A stretch of 64,000 bases of DNA from assembly GCF_002813915.1 (NCBI RefSeq), contig NZ_CP019335.1, forward strand, positions 2,897,777 to 2,961,776, given 5' to 3'. A program made the translations under genes and the position numbers. Below are positions 17,677-26,033 of this stretch, one piece after another; position 1 is the stretch's first letter; each line of letters starts with the position of its first letter. The notes beneath the pieces are model-generated. The model worked only from the letters and a program-made list of their open reading frames with translations. It made no database searches and had not been told where the DNA came from. This DNA comes from Tenacibaculum sp. SZ-18 (GTDB lineage: Bacteria > Bacteroidota > Bacteroidia > Flavobacteriales > Flavobacteriaceae).

Positions 17677-17910
17677 ATGGCATTAACAAATAACGATATT
17701 TTAAAGAAACTACGTGTTGCTCATAAATTAAGAGACACTGATATTATTGAAATATGTGCTCTTGTAGATTTTCGAATTTCAAAGGCAGAACTAGGAGCTT
17801 TTTTCAGAAAAGAAGGTCATCCGAAATACATGGAATGCGGCGATCAAATACTTCGTAACTTCCTTAACGGATTAATAATACATTTAAGAGGTCCTATGCC
17901 TCCAAAATAA
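17677..17910 (+). CDS. DUF1456 family protein (single repeat, YehS-like)
   Basis: A 77-residue cytoplasmic protein matching one DUF1456 unit: LTNNDILKKLRVAHKLRDTD, then RISKAELGAFFRKEGHPKY and CGDQILRNFLNGL. The E. coli relative YehS has two such units, so this is a half-length, single-unit form. The unit looks like a compact helical HTH-type module, but its function is unknown. A near-consensus -7 box (TATCTTTA) ends 4 nt before the ATG. A strong terminator begins directly after the stop. Confidence 0.8.
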   Translation: MALTNNDILKKLRVAHKLRDTDIIEICALVDFRISKAELGAFFRKEGHPKYMECGDQILRNFLNGLIIHLRGPMPPK

Positions 17911-17943
17911 AAAAAGAGTACAATTTCCATTGTACTCTTTTTT
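17911..17943. terminator. Bidirectional intrinsic terminator
   Basis: A perfect 14-bp stem (17911-17924 with 17929-17942) has a 4-nt loop and A/T tracts on both sides. It serves the DUF1456 gene and the convergent DUF3127 gene. Confidence 0.88.
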
Positions 17944-17967
17944 ATGTACTTTTTTTACCATTCTAAA

Positions 17968-18336
17968 TTAGAATGGTAAATCATCTGGTTCGTTATCTGT
18001 TAAATCCGGAGCTGGTTGAAATTGATCAACTGGCGGCATATTTGAAGGTGCAGAAGCTTGTTGTAAATTCTCAATTCTCCATCCTTGGATAGAATTAAAA
18101 TACATTGCTTTTCCTTCAGGATTAATCCATTCTCTACCTCTTAAGTTGATTGAAATTTTAACGTCTTGCCCTACTTGGAAACTGTTTAATAAGTCACACT
18201 TATCTTGAACGAATTCAATCATCAACATTTGAGGATACTGCTCATCAGTAGTTAACACTAACTCTCTCTTTCTAAAACCGTTACTTCCAAAAGTTTGTGT
18301 TTCGTTAATAATTTTAATCTTCCCTATAACTTCCAT
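17968..18336 (-). CDS. DUF3127 protein, OB-fold-like with SSB-type acidic tail
   Basis: A 122-residue Bacteroidota-specific DUF3127 protein. Residues 1-95 look like an OB-fold: GKIKIINETQTFGSNGFRKR, then MLMIEFVQDKCDLLNSFQVG and VKISINLRGREW. After a Pro/Gln-rich linker it ends in DNEPDDLPF, very like the acidic tip of single-stranded DNA-binding protein (DDDIPF) that recruits repair enzymes. A role in nucleic-acid handling is inferred from this. It is 7 bp downstream of the flavin reductase gene on the same strand. Confidence 0.85.
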   Translation of the reverse strand: MEVIGKIKIINETQTFGSNGFRKRELVLTTDEQYPQMLMIEFVQDKCDLLNSFQVGQDVKISINLRGREWINPEGKAMYFNSIQGWRIENLQQASAPSNMPPVDQFQPAPDLTDNEPDDLPF

Positions 18337-18343
18337 AATCTTC

Positions 18344-19204
18344 TTATTTAATTAAAAGTACTTTCCATGCACTTTCAACGTCATTTTTTAATAAATATTC
18401 TTGTGCAAATGTATGTTTTTTTTCTTCTGTAACACCAACGAACTCTGGATGTTCTTTAGCAAAGTTATTAACATCGGCTTCATTTGGTAACTCTTCTACA
18501 TTTCCTAAAACACCCAAATTATTCCCAGTTAGTACTGAGCTATTTTTAATTTCACTTGGAATTTGGTCTACTCCCATTCCTAAACTTGATAATGGTTTTG
18601 GTATTTCAAAGAAACCATCTCTTGCTCTAGAATAATAACTTCCTCCTGCTCTGGCAACTAAATCAATTTTATGTTGATCAATTAAACCATCTTCTCCTAA
18701 AACCTCTTCTTTCACATGAACTTTAACTACTTCACACATAATTAAATTTCCTGCTCCTCCTTCTTTTCCTGTATAAATAATATCAATAACTTTACATTCA
18801 AATTGAACAGGAGACTCTGCTACTCTAAACGGTTTTACTATTTCCGAAGGTAACATTGTTAACCCAGATTTTTCAAACTCATTTACTCCTTTCGGATACA
18901 TAGTGCTACTTAATGACATTTGCTGAACAATATCATAATTCACAACATTAATAACCACCTCTTTTATAACTTCAGCATTATCTAAAGTATGTTTGGTTGT
19001 ATTATTTCTAACACTTCTAGCTGGTGAAAAAATCATAATTGGAGGATTTGCTCCGAATACATTAAAAAAACTAAAAGGCGATAAATTCGGATTACCTTCC
19101 TTGTCAATGGTACTTGCAAAAGCTATAGGTCTTGGTGCAATTGCACCTAATAAATATTGATGTAACTTCCCTGTTGATACTTCTTTAGGATCGATTGTTA
19201 ACAT
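18344..19204 (-). CDS. Flavin reductase family protein
   Basis: A 286-residue FMN-binding split-barrel protein of the flavin reductase-like family: YLLGAIAPRPIAFASTIDKE and NLSPFSFFNVFGANPPIMIF are the FMN-site signatures, followed by TKHTLDNAEVIKEVVINVVN. A C-terminal extension of about 80 residues (LSSLGMGVDQIPSEI onward) is common in the Bacteroidota version. Likely a cytoplasmic NAD(P)H:flavin oxidoreductase; the partner is unknown. It is divergent from the histidine kinase gene and lies just ahead of DUF3127. Confidence 0.9.
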   Translation of the reverse strand: MLTIDPKEVSTGKLHQYLLGAIAPRPIAFASTIDKEGNPNLSPFSFFNVFGANPPIMIFSPARSVRNNTTKHTLDNAEVIKEVVINVVNYDIVQQMSLSSTMYPKGVNEFEKSGLTMLPSEIVKPFRVAESPVQFECKVIDIIYTGKEGGAGNLIMCEVVKVHVKEEVLGEDGLIDQHKIDLVARAGGSYYSRARDGFFEIPKPLSSLGMGVDQIPSEIKNSSVLTGNNLGVLGNVEELPNEADVNNFAKEHPEFVGVTEEKKHTFAQEYLLKNDVESAWKVLLIK

Positions 19205-19278
19205 GAGTTGTTGTTTAGATTTTATTTACTGTAAATATACTATGGATTTAACAATAAAGTTATACTTTAAGAATAGTT

Positions 19279-19286
19279 TATATTTG
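19279..19286 (+). promoter_or_regulatory. -7 promoter box, probably giving a leaderless kinase mRNA
   Basis: TATATTTG is an exact TAnnTTTG match that ends 4 nt before the ATG of the histidine kinase. The -33 element is not obvious. Confidence 0.4.
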
Positions 19287-19290
19287 AATC

Positions 19291-20439
19291 ATGTTGAACT
19301 TTTTTAAATATTTATTTTCTGGAAAAAGATTGATCATTTTAATCTCTTTCGTAATTGTTTCCTTGATTTTATGGAATACCTATTCTTTCTTCATAAAGTT
19401 TAAGCAGGAGGAAAGAGAGAAAATGGAGCAATTTGCATTTGCACTCGAAAGAGTTGGTAATACTCCAAACCTCGATGCAGATATGAATTTAGAATTAAAG
19501 GTTCTTGAAAACAATGATATTCCCTGTATTCTTACCAGTACCAATGGAACTATTGGAGAAGTTCATAATTTAGACGAAAAAAGAACAAGTGATCCTTTTT
19601 ATTTGCAGGAACAACTGGCCATTATGAAACGACAAAACAGTCCGATTGAAATTAATTATTTGGGAAATAAAGAATTTATTTATTATCGTGACTCTGATCT
19701 TTTACAGAAACTAACTTACTACCCAATTGCCCTAATTTTAATTTTAGGATTATTTCTAGGTGTAATTTACTTATTTTTTAATTCAAGTAAAATTGCCGAT
19801 CAGAATAAATTATGGACTGGAATGGCCAAAGAAACAGCTCATCAAATCGGAACTCCTTTATCATCTTTATTGGGCTGGGTAACTATATTAAAATCTGAAA
19901 ATATAAGCGAAGAGTATGTTAACGAAATTGAAAAAGATGTTGATCGTTTGAGTATTATCGCGAATCGGTTTTCTAAAATTGGCTCTGCTCCAAATTTAAC
20001 GGAAAATAACATAGTTGACATAACTTCAAATATTTTCAACTATCTAAAGTCAAGAAGTTCAAAACAAATAGAGTTTTCACTTCAAACTTCAAAAGAAGAA
20101 GTTACTGTAAATTTAAATACAGAACTTTACGGCTGGGTAATTGAAAATTTAATTAAAAATGCTATTGATGCAATGCAAGGCAAAGGAGCTATTACAGTTA
20201 ATATTAAAGAAAATGACTCCCAAACTATAATCTTAATTTCAGATACTGGTAAAGGAATACCAAAATCAAAATTTACACAAATATTCAAACCAGGATTTAC
20301 TACTAAAAAACGTGGTTGGGGATTAGGTTTATCGCTTTCAAAAAGAATAATTGAAGATTACCATAAAGGAAAAATTTTTGTCAAAAAATCTGAATTAAAT
20401 AAAGGAACTACGTTTGAAATTCAATTGAATAAAAATTAG
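19291..20439 (+). CDS. Membrane sensor histidine kinase
   Basis: A 382-residue histidine kinase. TM1 is at about residues 11-31 and TM2 at about 144-165, bracketing a periplasmic sensor of about 110 residues. The H-box is AKETAHQIGTPLSSLLG with H184 as phospho-acceptor; His followed by Gln-Ile-Gly-Thr is a variant of the usual HELRTP. The N-box is ENLIKNAIDAMQ, the G1 box DTGKGIPKS and G2 RGWGLGLSLSKRI. No response regulator gene is adjacent, so it is an orphan kinase here. A -7 box lies 4 nt before the ATG. Confidence 0.9.
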   Translation: MLNFFKYLFSGKRLIILISFVIVSLILWNTYSFFIKFKQEEREKMEQFAFALERVGNTPNLDADMNLELKVLENNDIPCILTSTNGTIGEVHNLDEKRTSDPFYLQEQLAIMKRQNSPIEINYLGNKEFIYYRDSDLLQKLTYYPIALILILGLFLGVIYLFFNSSKIADQNKLWTGMAKETAHQIGTPLSSLLGWVTILKSENISEEYVNEIEKDVDRLSIIANRFSKIGSAPNLTENNIVDITSNIFNYLKSRSSKQIEFSLQTSKEEVTVNLNTELYGWVIENLIKNAIDAMQGKGAITVNIKENDSQTIILISDTGKGIPKSKFTQIFKPGFTTKKRGWGLGLSLSKRIIEDYHKGKIFVKKSELNKGTTFEIQLNKN

Positions 20440-20440
20440 A

Positions 20441-20623
20441 TTACTCCTCGTAATTCCTTTTTAAGGTTAATCCAAATAAAACACCTCCAATGGTCCACAA
20501 TATAAATCCTATTAATATTTTTTTAGTGGTTATTTCTTCATCATTAAAATACGGATACATAAGTGTCATTATTATAAACATTATCATTCCCCAAACAAGA
20601 CCAGACTTAATCCACTTTTTCAT
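20441..20623 (-). CDS. Small two-TM membrane protein (60 aa)
   Basis: A 60-residue protein with two hydrophobic helices (about 8-24 and 36-53) and a charged end (KRNYEE). Its ATG directly abuts the stop of the HIT-family gene (TAA-ATG), so it is probably translated from the same mRNA. It is convergent with the histidine kinase with almost no spacer. Not recognised. Confidence 0.6.
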   Translation of the reverse strand: MKKWIKSGLVWGMIMFIIMTLMYPYFNDEEITTKKILIGFILWTIGGVLFGLTLKRNYEE

Positions 20624-21016
20624 TTAAATAAAATTTGCAGCAATTCTCGAAGCTAAATCAATAAATTCTTCATTTGATAATTGCTGTTTTTTCATAAACT
20701 GCATATCGGCCATGGTACTAATTGGAATTAAATGAACATGAACATGAGGCACTTCTAAGCCAATAACGCTCATTCCAATTCTCTCGCAAGCAACGGTTTT
20801 TTCTAGAGCTTTAGCAACACGATAACTAAAATCCATTAATCCCGCATATTCTTCCTTAGATAAATCAAAGATTTTATTTTCTTCTTTTTTAGGTATTACC
20901 AAGGTATGTCCTGCTGCATTCGGATTTATATCTAAAAACGCAAAAAAGTCATCATTCTCTGCTACTTTATATGAAGGAATCTCTCCATTAACAATCTTAG
21001 TAAAAATACTTGCCAT
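20624..21016 (-). CDS. HIT family nucleotide-binding protein
   Basis: A 130-residue histidine triad protein of the Hint/HinT group: FTKIVNGEIPSYKVAENDDF at the start, HTLVIPKKE in the middle and the triad HVHVHLIPI. Such proteins hydrolyse nucleoside phosphoramidates or AMP-lysine adducts in the cytoplasm. It follows greA on the same strand after a terminator, and the 60-aa membrane protein follows directly. Confidence 0.93.
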   Translation of the reverse strand: MASIFTKIVNGEIPSYKVAENDDFFAFLDINPNAAGHTLVIPKKEENKIFDLSKEEYAGLMDFSYRVAKALEKTVACERIGMSVIGLEVPHVHVHLIPISTMADMQFMKKQQLSNEEFIDLASRIAANFI

Positions 21017-21041
21017 TACTTATATTTTTTGAAGTAAATGT

Positions 21042-21074
21042 AAATAAAAAACGCATTGTAAAAACAATGCGTTA
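21042..21074 (-). terminator. Intrinsic terminator of greA
   Basis: A 10-bp perfect stem (21050-21059 with 21064-21073) is followed on the minus strand by a run of T (21050 down to 21042). Confidence 0.75.
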
Positions 21075-21083
21075 AATTCTTTT

Positions 21084-21557
21084 TTATCTTGAAATTTCTA
21101 GGATTTCGAATTTCATTAAACCATTCGGCACTTGAATTTCAGCGACATCTCCTACTGTTTTCCCCAATAATCCTTTACCTATTGGTGAGTTTACTGATAG
21201 TTTACCATTTCTCACATCACTCTCACTATCAGCAACTAGTGTATAGGTAAATTCCATTCCATTTGTTGCATTTTTCAACTTCACTATCGAGTGAATTAAT
21301 ATTTTTGAATTATCTAACTGACTTTCGTCAATAATTCTAGCATTTGCTACAACATTTTTGAGCTTTGCTATTTTTGTTTCTAACAAAGATTGCTCTTCTT
21401 TGGCTGCGTGATATTCTGCATTCTCACTTAAATCTCCTTTATCTCTCGCATCAGCAATTTCCTGAGAAACTCTAGGTCTTTCAACCTGCTCCAAATGAGC
21501 TAACTCATCCTTAAGCTTTTTTAATCCTTCTTCTGTATAATATGATACTTGACTCAT
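21084..21557 (-). CDS. greA: Transcription elongation factor GreA
   Basis: A 157-residue GreA. The N-terminal coiled coil starts SYYTEEGLKKLKDELAHLE and its tip carries the acidic pair in ARDKGDLSENAEYHAAKEEQ, which activates RNA polymerase backtracked-transcript cleavage. The C-terminal FKBP-like domain ends with SPIGKGLLGKTVGDVAEIQVP. Full length and standard. A strong terminator follows. Confidence 0.97.
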   Translation of the reverse strand: MSQVSYYTEEGLKKLKDELAHLEQVERPRVSQEIADARDKGDLSENAEYHAAKEEQSLLETKIAKLKNVVANARIIDESQLDNSKILIHSIVKLKNATNGMEFTYTLVADSESDVRNGKLSVNSPIGKGLLGKTVGDVAEIQVPNGLMKFEILEISR

Positions 21558-21752
21558 TTCTTCTAGATGTAAATAATTAATTTGATCTGTTCACGTTTCT
21601 TAGTATTATAAACTTAAAAACGTATTTATGACATCATTTAACTAGGGTCATAAAATCCAAAAATCCCAGTCCGTTAGGAATGAGATAGTACTACAAATGT
21701 ACAAAATATTTGTAAATTAGCCTTCTCACAAAATGTATAAAGGTTTCTTAAA

Positions 21753-22160
21753 ATGAAAAACATTATAATCGTACTTATTGGTTTCCTATTAGTTAGTTGT
21801 ACTAATGACACTAATACTAATGACTGTTTTTTCGGAGTAACTTTAAATGAAACCATAAATTTATCAAATCCACAATTTATAGATATTCAAGTTCCTGGTG
21901 GGCACACAATCATTAATTTGGGAGGAAGAAGAGTGTTAATTATTCGCAGAACAACTTCATCTTTCAAAGCATATGATATGGAATGTCCAGAAGGCGATTG
22001 TAATTCAGCTATGACATTTGATGGTTTGAAAATGATTTGTCCTTGTTCTCAAAAAGAGTATAATTCTCTAAATGGTTCGCCTGTAGATGGTCAAGGATGC
22101 TTTGCTTTAGAATATACCGCACTACAAATTAGTAGTACCGCACTGCAAATTAGCCGATAA
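21753..22160 (+). CDS. Rieske-like lipoprotein lacking both histidine ligands
   Basis: A 135-residue lipoprotein (acylated C16, LLVSC). Residues 40-120 match a small Rieske fold: VPGGHTIINLGGRRVLIIRR, then the cluster-loop positions C78-P-E-G-D-C83 and C96-P-C98-S. This is the bc1-type pattern CxHxxC...CPCH with both cluster histidines replaced (E80 and S99), while the two cluster cysteines and the two disulfide cysteines remain. A normal [2Fe-2S] Rieske centre is therefore unlikely. The C-terminus carries a duplicated TALQIS segment from a 21-bp tandem repeat. It ends 63 bp before purK. Confidence 0.65.
   Translation: MKNIIIVLIGFLLVSCTNDTNTNDCFFGVTLNETINLSNPQFIDIQVPGGHTIINLGGRRVLIIRRTTSSFKAYDMECPEGDCNSAMTFDGLKMICPCSQKEYNSLNGSPVDGQGCFALEYTALQISSTALQISR
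22115..22156 (+). repeat. Two-copy 21-bp tandem repeat at the 3' end of a coding region
   Basis: Units 22115-22135 and 22136-22156 differ at three positions (the tenth base and the last-but-two and last-but-one bases). Being in frame, they duplicate the residues TALQIS at the end of the Rieske-like lipoprotein. Confidence 0.85.
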
Positions 22161-22187
22161 ATAATTCTTCTACATCAATAAGATTAT

Positions 22188-22195
22188 TACTTTTG
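22188..22195 (+). promoter_or_regulatory. -7 promoter box of purKE
   Basis: TACTTTTG is an exact TAnnTTTG match. It is followed by a small inverted repeat (TTTGTGT/ACACAAA) and by the GTG start of purK at 22224. Confidence 0.5.
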
Positions 22196-22223
22196 TGTGA
22201 ACAACACAAACTGAATTATTAAA

Positions 22224-23381
22224 GTGAAACACTATTTCTCTTCAAACTTTAGATTAGGTGTTTTGGGAGGAGGACAACTTGGAAGAATGTTGCTTACTGA
22301 AACACAGAAACTAGATATTTATACCGTTATTTTAGACAAAGCTGAGGATGCGCCGTGTGCGCAAATCTGTAATGAATTTCATCAAGGTGATTTATTAGAT
22401 TATGACACCGTTTATAATTTCGGAAAACAAGTAGACTTGCTAACAATTGAAATTGAAAATGTAAATATAGATGCATTAGATCAATTAGAAAAAGAAGGGT
22501 TACCTATTTATCCAAAACCAAGTAATCTAAGAATTATTCAGAATAAAGCGCAGCAGAAAAAGTTTTATACTCAACATGATATTCCAACAGCAGACTTTGC
22601 GCATTATGCTTATTTAGAAGAGTTAAAACATTCTTGTGAAAATAGAATTCTAGAATTCCCTTTTGTATGGAAATCTGCAAGATTTGGTTATGATGGCAAT
22701 GGAGTTAAAGTTATCAAAAGCTACACAGACTTTGAAGGATTACCTGAAGGAGAATGTATTGCTGAAAAACTAGTTCCTTTTAAAAATGAGTTAGCGGTTA
22801 TCGTTGCTAGAAATCGAAAGGGAGAAATAAAAACATATCCTGTTGTAGAGATGGAATTTCATCCTGAAGCAAATCAAGTAGAATATGTTATTTGTCCAGC
22901 AAGAATTGATAATTCTGTAGCAACAAAGGCGAGGGAAGTCGCTTTAAAAGTTGCAGACAAATTTGATTTTATTGGATTATTAGCCGTTGAAATGTTTCAA
23001 ACTGAAAACGATGAAATTCTAGTGAATGAAGTTGCTCCAAGAACTCATAATTCTGGTCATTACAGCATCGAAGCGAGTTACACTAACCAATTCGAACAAC
23101 ACGTTCGTAGTATTTTGAACCTTCCTTTGGGAAATACCGAGAGTAAAGTTGCCGGAATTATGGTGAATTTAGTTGGTGCGGAAGGTTATACTGGAGAAGT
23201 TTTTTATAAGAATATGGAAAACATCTTAGAAATAGATGGAGTTACTCCGCATATTTATGGAAAAACTCACACGAAACCTTTTAGAAAGATGGGACATGTC
23301 ACCATCGTAAATGAAGATATTAACAAGGCTAGAGAATTAGCACAAAAAGTAAAAGAAACCGTAAAGGTTATCGCAAAGTAA
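22224..23381 (+). CDS. purK: N5-carboxyaminoimidazole ribonucleotide synthase PurK (GTG start)
   Basis: Purine biosynthesis: ATP- and bicarbonate-dependent carboxylation of AIR to N5-CAIR. 385 residues, ATP-grasp fold. N-terminal nucleotide-binding loop RLGVLGGGQLGRML, then FPFVWKSARFGYDGNGVKV in the grasp domain and NEVAPRTHNSGHYSIEA near the active site. The start is GTG at 22224, since the next in-frame ATG falls after the glycine loop. purE follows after 6 bp. Confidence 0.96.
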   Translation: MKHYFSSNFRLGVLGGGQLGRMLLTETQKLDIYTVILDKAEDAPCAQICNEFHQGDLLDYDTVYNFGKQVDLLTIEIENVNIDALDQLEKEGLPIYPKPSNLRIIQNKAQQKKFYTQHDIPTADFAHYAYLEELKHSCENRILEFPFVWKSARFGYDGNGVKVIKSYTDFEGLPEGECIAEKLVPFKNELAVIVARNRKGEIKTYPVVEMEFHPEANQVEYVICPARIDNSVATKAREVALKVADKFDFIGLLAVEMFQTENDEILVNEVAPRTHNSGHYSIEASYTNQFEQHVRSILNLPLGNTESKVAGIMVNLVGAEGYTGEVFYKNMENILEIDGVTPHIYGKTHTKPFRKMGHVTIVNEDINKARELAQKVKETVKVIAK

Positions 23382-23387
23382 AATAGT

Positions 23388-23867
23388 ATGGTAGGAATTA
23401 TTATGGGAAGTGATTCAGATCTTCCAATTATGCAAGAAGCAATTGATGTTTTAGAAAGTATGGATATTCAAATTGAAGTGGATATTGTTTCTGCACATAG
23501 AACACCTGAAAAATTATTTGACTATTCAACAAATGCACACAAAAGAGGCATAAAAGTTATTATTGCAGGTGCTGGTGGAGCAGCTCATCTCCCAGGAATG
23601 GTGGCTAGTATGAGTCCACTTCCCGTTATTGGAGTTCCTGTAAAGAGCAGAAACTCAATTGATGGATGGGATTCTGTTTTATCTATTTTACAAATGCCAG
23701 GTGGAGTTCCTGTAGCAACTGTAGCGTTAGATGGAGCTAAAAACGCTGGGATTTTAGCGGCGCAAATTATTGGTGCTTCTGATAAGTGTGTTTTAGATAA
23801 AATTATCGCCTACAAAGAAGGGCTTAAATTAAAAGTAGAAAAAGCTTCAGAAAGAGTAAAGAAATAA
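23388..23867 (+). CDS. purE: N5-CAIR mutase PurE
   Basis: Converts N5-CAIR to CAIR. 159 residues, class I PurE: GIIMGSDSDLPIMQEA, then VSAHRTPEKLFDY with the catalytic histidine, GAGGAAHLPGMVAS and GVPVKS. It forms the usual purKE pair (6-bp gap) and is closed by a terminator. Confidence 0.97.
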   Translation: MVGIIMGSDSDLPIMQEAIDVLESMDIQIEVDIVSAHRTPEKLFDYSTNAHKRGIKVIIAGAGGAAHLPGMVASMSPLPVIGVPVKSRNSIDGWDSVLSILQMPGGVPVATVALDGAKNAGILAAQIIGASDKCVLDKIIAYKEGLKLKVEKASERVKK

Positions 23868-23889
23868 GTATTTTAGTAAAAGACAAACA

Positions 23890-23930
23890 TAAAACCTCAC
23901 AGATCATTATTCATTTGTGAGGTTTTACTC
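23890..23930 (+). terminator. Intrinsic terminator after purE
   Basis: A 12-bp perfect stem (23890-23901 with 23916-23927) with a 14-nt loop; the right arm itself is T-rich. Confidence 0.75.
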
Positions 23931-23948
23931 GTTAAAAATCAAATAAAA

Positions 23949-25976
23949 ATGACTAAAAATCCATTATTAGAAAGATTTGACACACCTCCTTTTGGTACGA
24001 TTAAAGAGGAACATTATAAAAATGCAATTGAAAAAGCAATTGCGATTGCCAAAGAAGAAATTAATGACATTGTTGTGAATACTGATGATCCAACATTTGA
24101 AAACACTATTGTTGCATTAGATGACACGGGAGAAAAACTAGATAGAATCACTTCTATTTTTTTTAATTTAAACTCTGCTGAAACAAATGAAGAAATTCAA
24201 AAAATAGCTAAAGATATTTCTCCTTGGTTAAGTGAGTTTAAAAACGATATGATTTTAAACGCAGATTTATTTAAGAGAGTAAAAGCAGTTTATAATCAAA
24301 AAGATTCGTTGACATTAACTCCAGAACAAGAAATGTTACTTGAAAAACAATACAAAGGGTTTTCAAGAAATGGAGCAAATTTAGATGATGACAAAAAATC
24401 TGAGTTAAGAAAATTAGATGCAGAACTTTCTAAATTATCGCTTCAATTTGGAGAAAATGTACTAGCTGACACGAACGCCTTCGAATTATTGCTTACAAAT
24501 GAAGATGATTTAAAAGGATTACCAGACGGAGCAAAAGAAGCTGCTAAACTATTAGCACAACAAAAAGATAAAAATGGATGGTTAATCACATTAGATTATC
24601 CTAGCTATATTCCTTTTATGACCTATGCAGAAAATAGAGAATTAAGAAAAAAATTATCTATTGCTATGGGGAAAAAAGGATTTCAAAAAAACGATCATAA
24701 CAATGAAGAAATTGTCCTTCAAATTGTAAAACTTCGTTATCAAAGAGCAAATCTTTTAGGTTATAATTCCCACGCTCATTTCGTATTAGAAGAACGAATG
24801 GCAGAAACTCCAGAGAAAGTTCTTTCATTTTTAAATGATTTACTTGAAAAAGCGAAACCTGCTGCGGAAAGTGAATTCGAAAACTTAGAGAATTACGCTA
24901 AAAACCTTGATAATATTGATCGATTAGAAAAATGGGACGGCTCTTATTACTCTGAAAAATTAAAGAAGGAGTTATTCGATCTAGATCAAGAAGCATTAAA
25001 ACCTTATTTCAAATTAGAAAATGTAATCGACGGTGTTTTTGAAATTGCCAATAAACTTTTCGATTTAAACTTTGAAGAAATCGACTCTATCGACAAATAT
25101 CATGAAGATGTAAAAACATATAATGTTACCGATGCAAACGGAAACTTCGTTTCACATTTTTATGCAGATTTCCACCCTAGACCTGGAAAGCGAAATGGAG
25201 CTTGGATGACTTCCTATAAGTCACAACAAATTAAAAACGATGTAAATGATCGTCCGCAAGTTTCGATTGTTTGTAATTTTACCAAACCAACAGCAACTAA
25301 ACCTTCATTACTAACTTTTAATGAAGTAACCACACTTTTCCATGAATTTGGTCATGCGTTACATGGAATGCTAGCTAATACAACTTATAAAAGCTTATCA
25401 GGGACATCCGTTTCTTGGGATTTTGTTGAATTACCAAGTCAGGTTTTAGAAAACTGGTGTTACGAAAAAGAAGCTTTAGAGTTATTTGCTAAGCATTATG
25501 AAACTGGCGAAACTATTCCAATGGAGTTTATTCAGAAAATTAAAGAATCTGCTACTTTCCATGAAGGAATGCAAACCTTACGTCAATTAAGCTTCGGATT
25601 ATTAGACATGAGTTGGCATTCTGGAAATCCAAAAAATATTACTTCTGTTAAAGATTTCGAAAAGGAAGCTTTTAGCAACACGAAATTATATCCAGATGTT
25701 GCTGAAAATTGTATGAGCACAGCATTTTCTCACATTTTCCAAGGCGGATATTCAGCTGGTTATTATTCATATAAATGGGCGGAAGTTTTAGATGCTGATG
25801 CTTTTGAATATTTCCAAGAAGAAGGAATATTTAATAAAAAGATTGCCTCTAAATTTAAAGACCATGTGCTGTCTAAAGGAGGAACTGAAAAGCCAATGGA
25901 ATTGTATAAACGATTCCGTGGACAAGAACCAAAACCAGAAGCTTTATTAAAAAGAGCAGGACTTTTAACTGCCTAA
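23949..25976 (+). CDS. M3 family metallopeptidase (peptidyl-dipeptidase Dcp-like)
   Basis: Cytoplasmic zinc oligopeptidase of family M3, 675 residues, with no signal peptide. Zinc motif HExxH is FHEFGHALHG with H465, E466 and H469. Upstream are PRPGKRNGAWMTSYKSQ and SIVCNFTKP, downstream SHIFQGGYSAGYYSYKWAEVL, all characteristic of Dcp/oligopeptidase A. It releases dipeptides or degrades peptides from proteolysis. It is followed by its own terminator. Confidence 0.93.
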   Translation: MTKNPLLERFDTPPFGTIKEEHYKNAIEKAIAIAKEEINDIVVNTDDPTFENTIVALDDTGEKLDRITSIFFNLNSAETNEEIQKIAKDISPWLSEFKNDMILNADLFKRVKAVYNQKDSLTLTPEQEMLLEKQYKGFSRNGANLDDDKKSELRKLDAELSKLSLQFGENVLADTNAFELLLTNEDDLKGLPDGAKEAAKLLAQQKDKNGWLITLDYPSYIPFMTYAENRELRKKLSIAMGKKGFQKNDHNNEEIVLQIVKLRYQRANLLGYNSHAHFVLEERMAETPEKVLSFLNDLLEKAKPAAESEFENLENYAKNLDNIDRLEKWDGSYYSEKLKKELFDLDQEALKPYFKLENVIDGVFEIANKLFDLNFEEIDSIDKYHEDVKTYNVTDANGNFVSHFYADFHPRPGKRNGAWMTSYKSQQIKNDVNDRPQVSIVCNFTKPTATKPSLLTFNEVTTLFHEFGHALHGMLANTTYKSLSGTSVSWDFVELPSQVLENWCYEKEALELFAKHYETGETIPMEFIQKIKESATFHEGMQTLRQLSFGLLDMSWHSGNPKNITSVKDFEKEAFSNTKLYPDVAENCMSTAFSHIFQGGYSAGYYSYKWAEVLDADAFEYFQEEGIFNKKIASKFKDHVLSKGGTEKPMELYKRFRGQEPKPEALLKRAGLLTA

Positions 25977-25985
25977 AATAAATTT

Positions 25986-26021
25986 GAGTTGCAAGTTTAT
26001 AAATTACTTGCAACTCTTTTT
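25986..26021 (+). terminator. Intrinsic terminator after the M3 peptidase
   Basis: A 10-bp perfect stem (25986-25995 with 26007-26016) has an 11-nt loop and a T5 run. A TTG inside its left arm (25989) is not a plausible start for the next gene. Confidence 0.85.
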
Positions 26022-26033
26022 AATTTCATTTGT

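Noticed and set aside
25989..26033. TTG start 45 bp upstream of the Crp/Fnr ATG
   Set aside because: It lies inside the stem of the M3 peptidase terminator.
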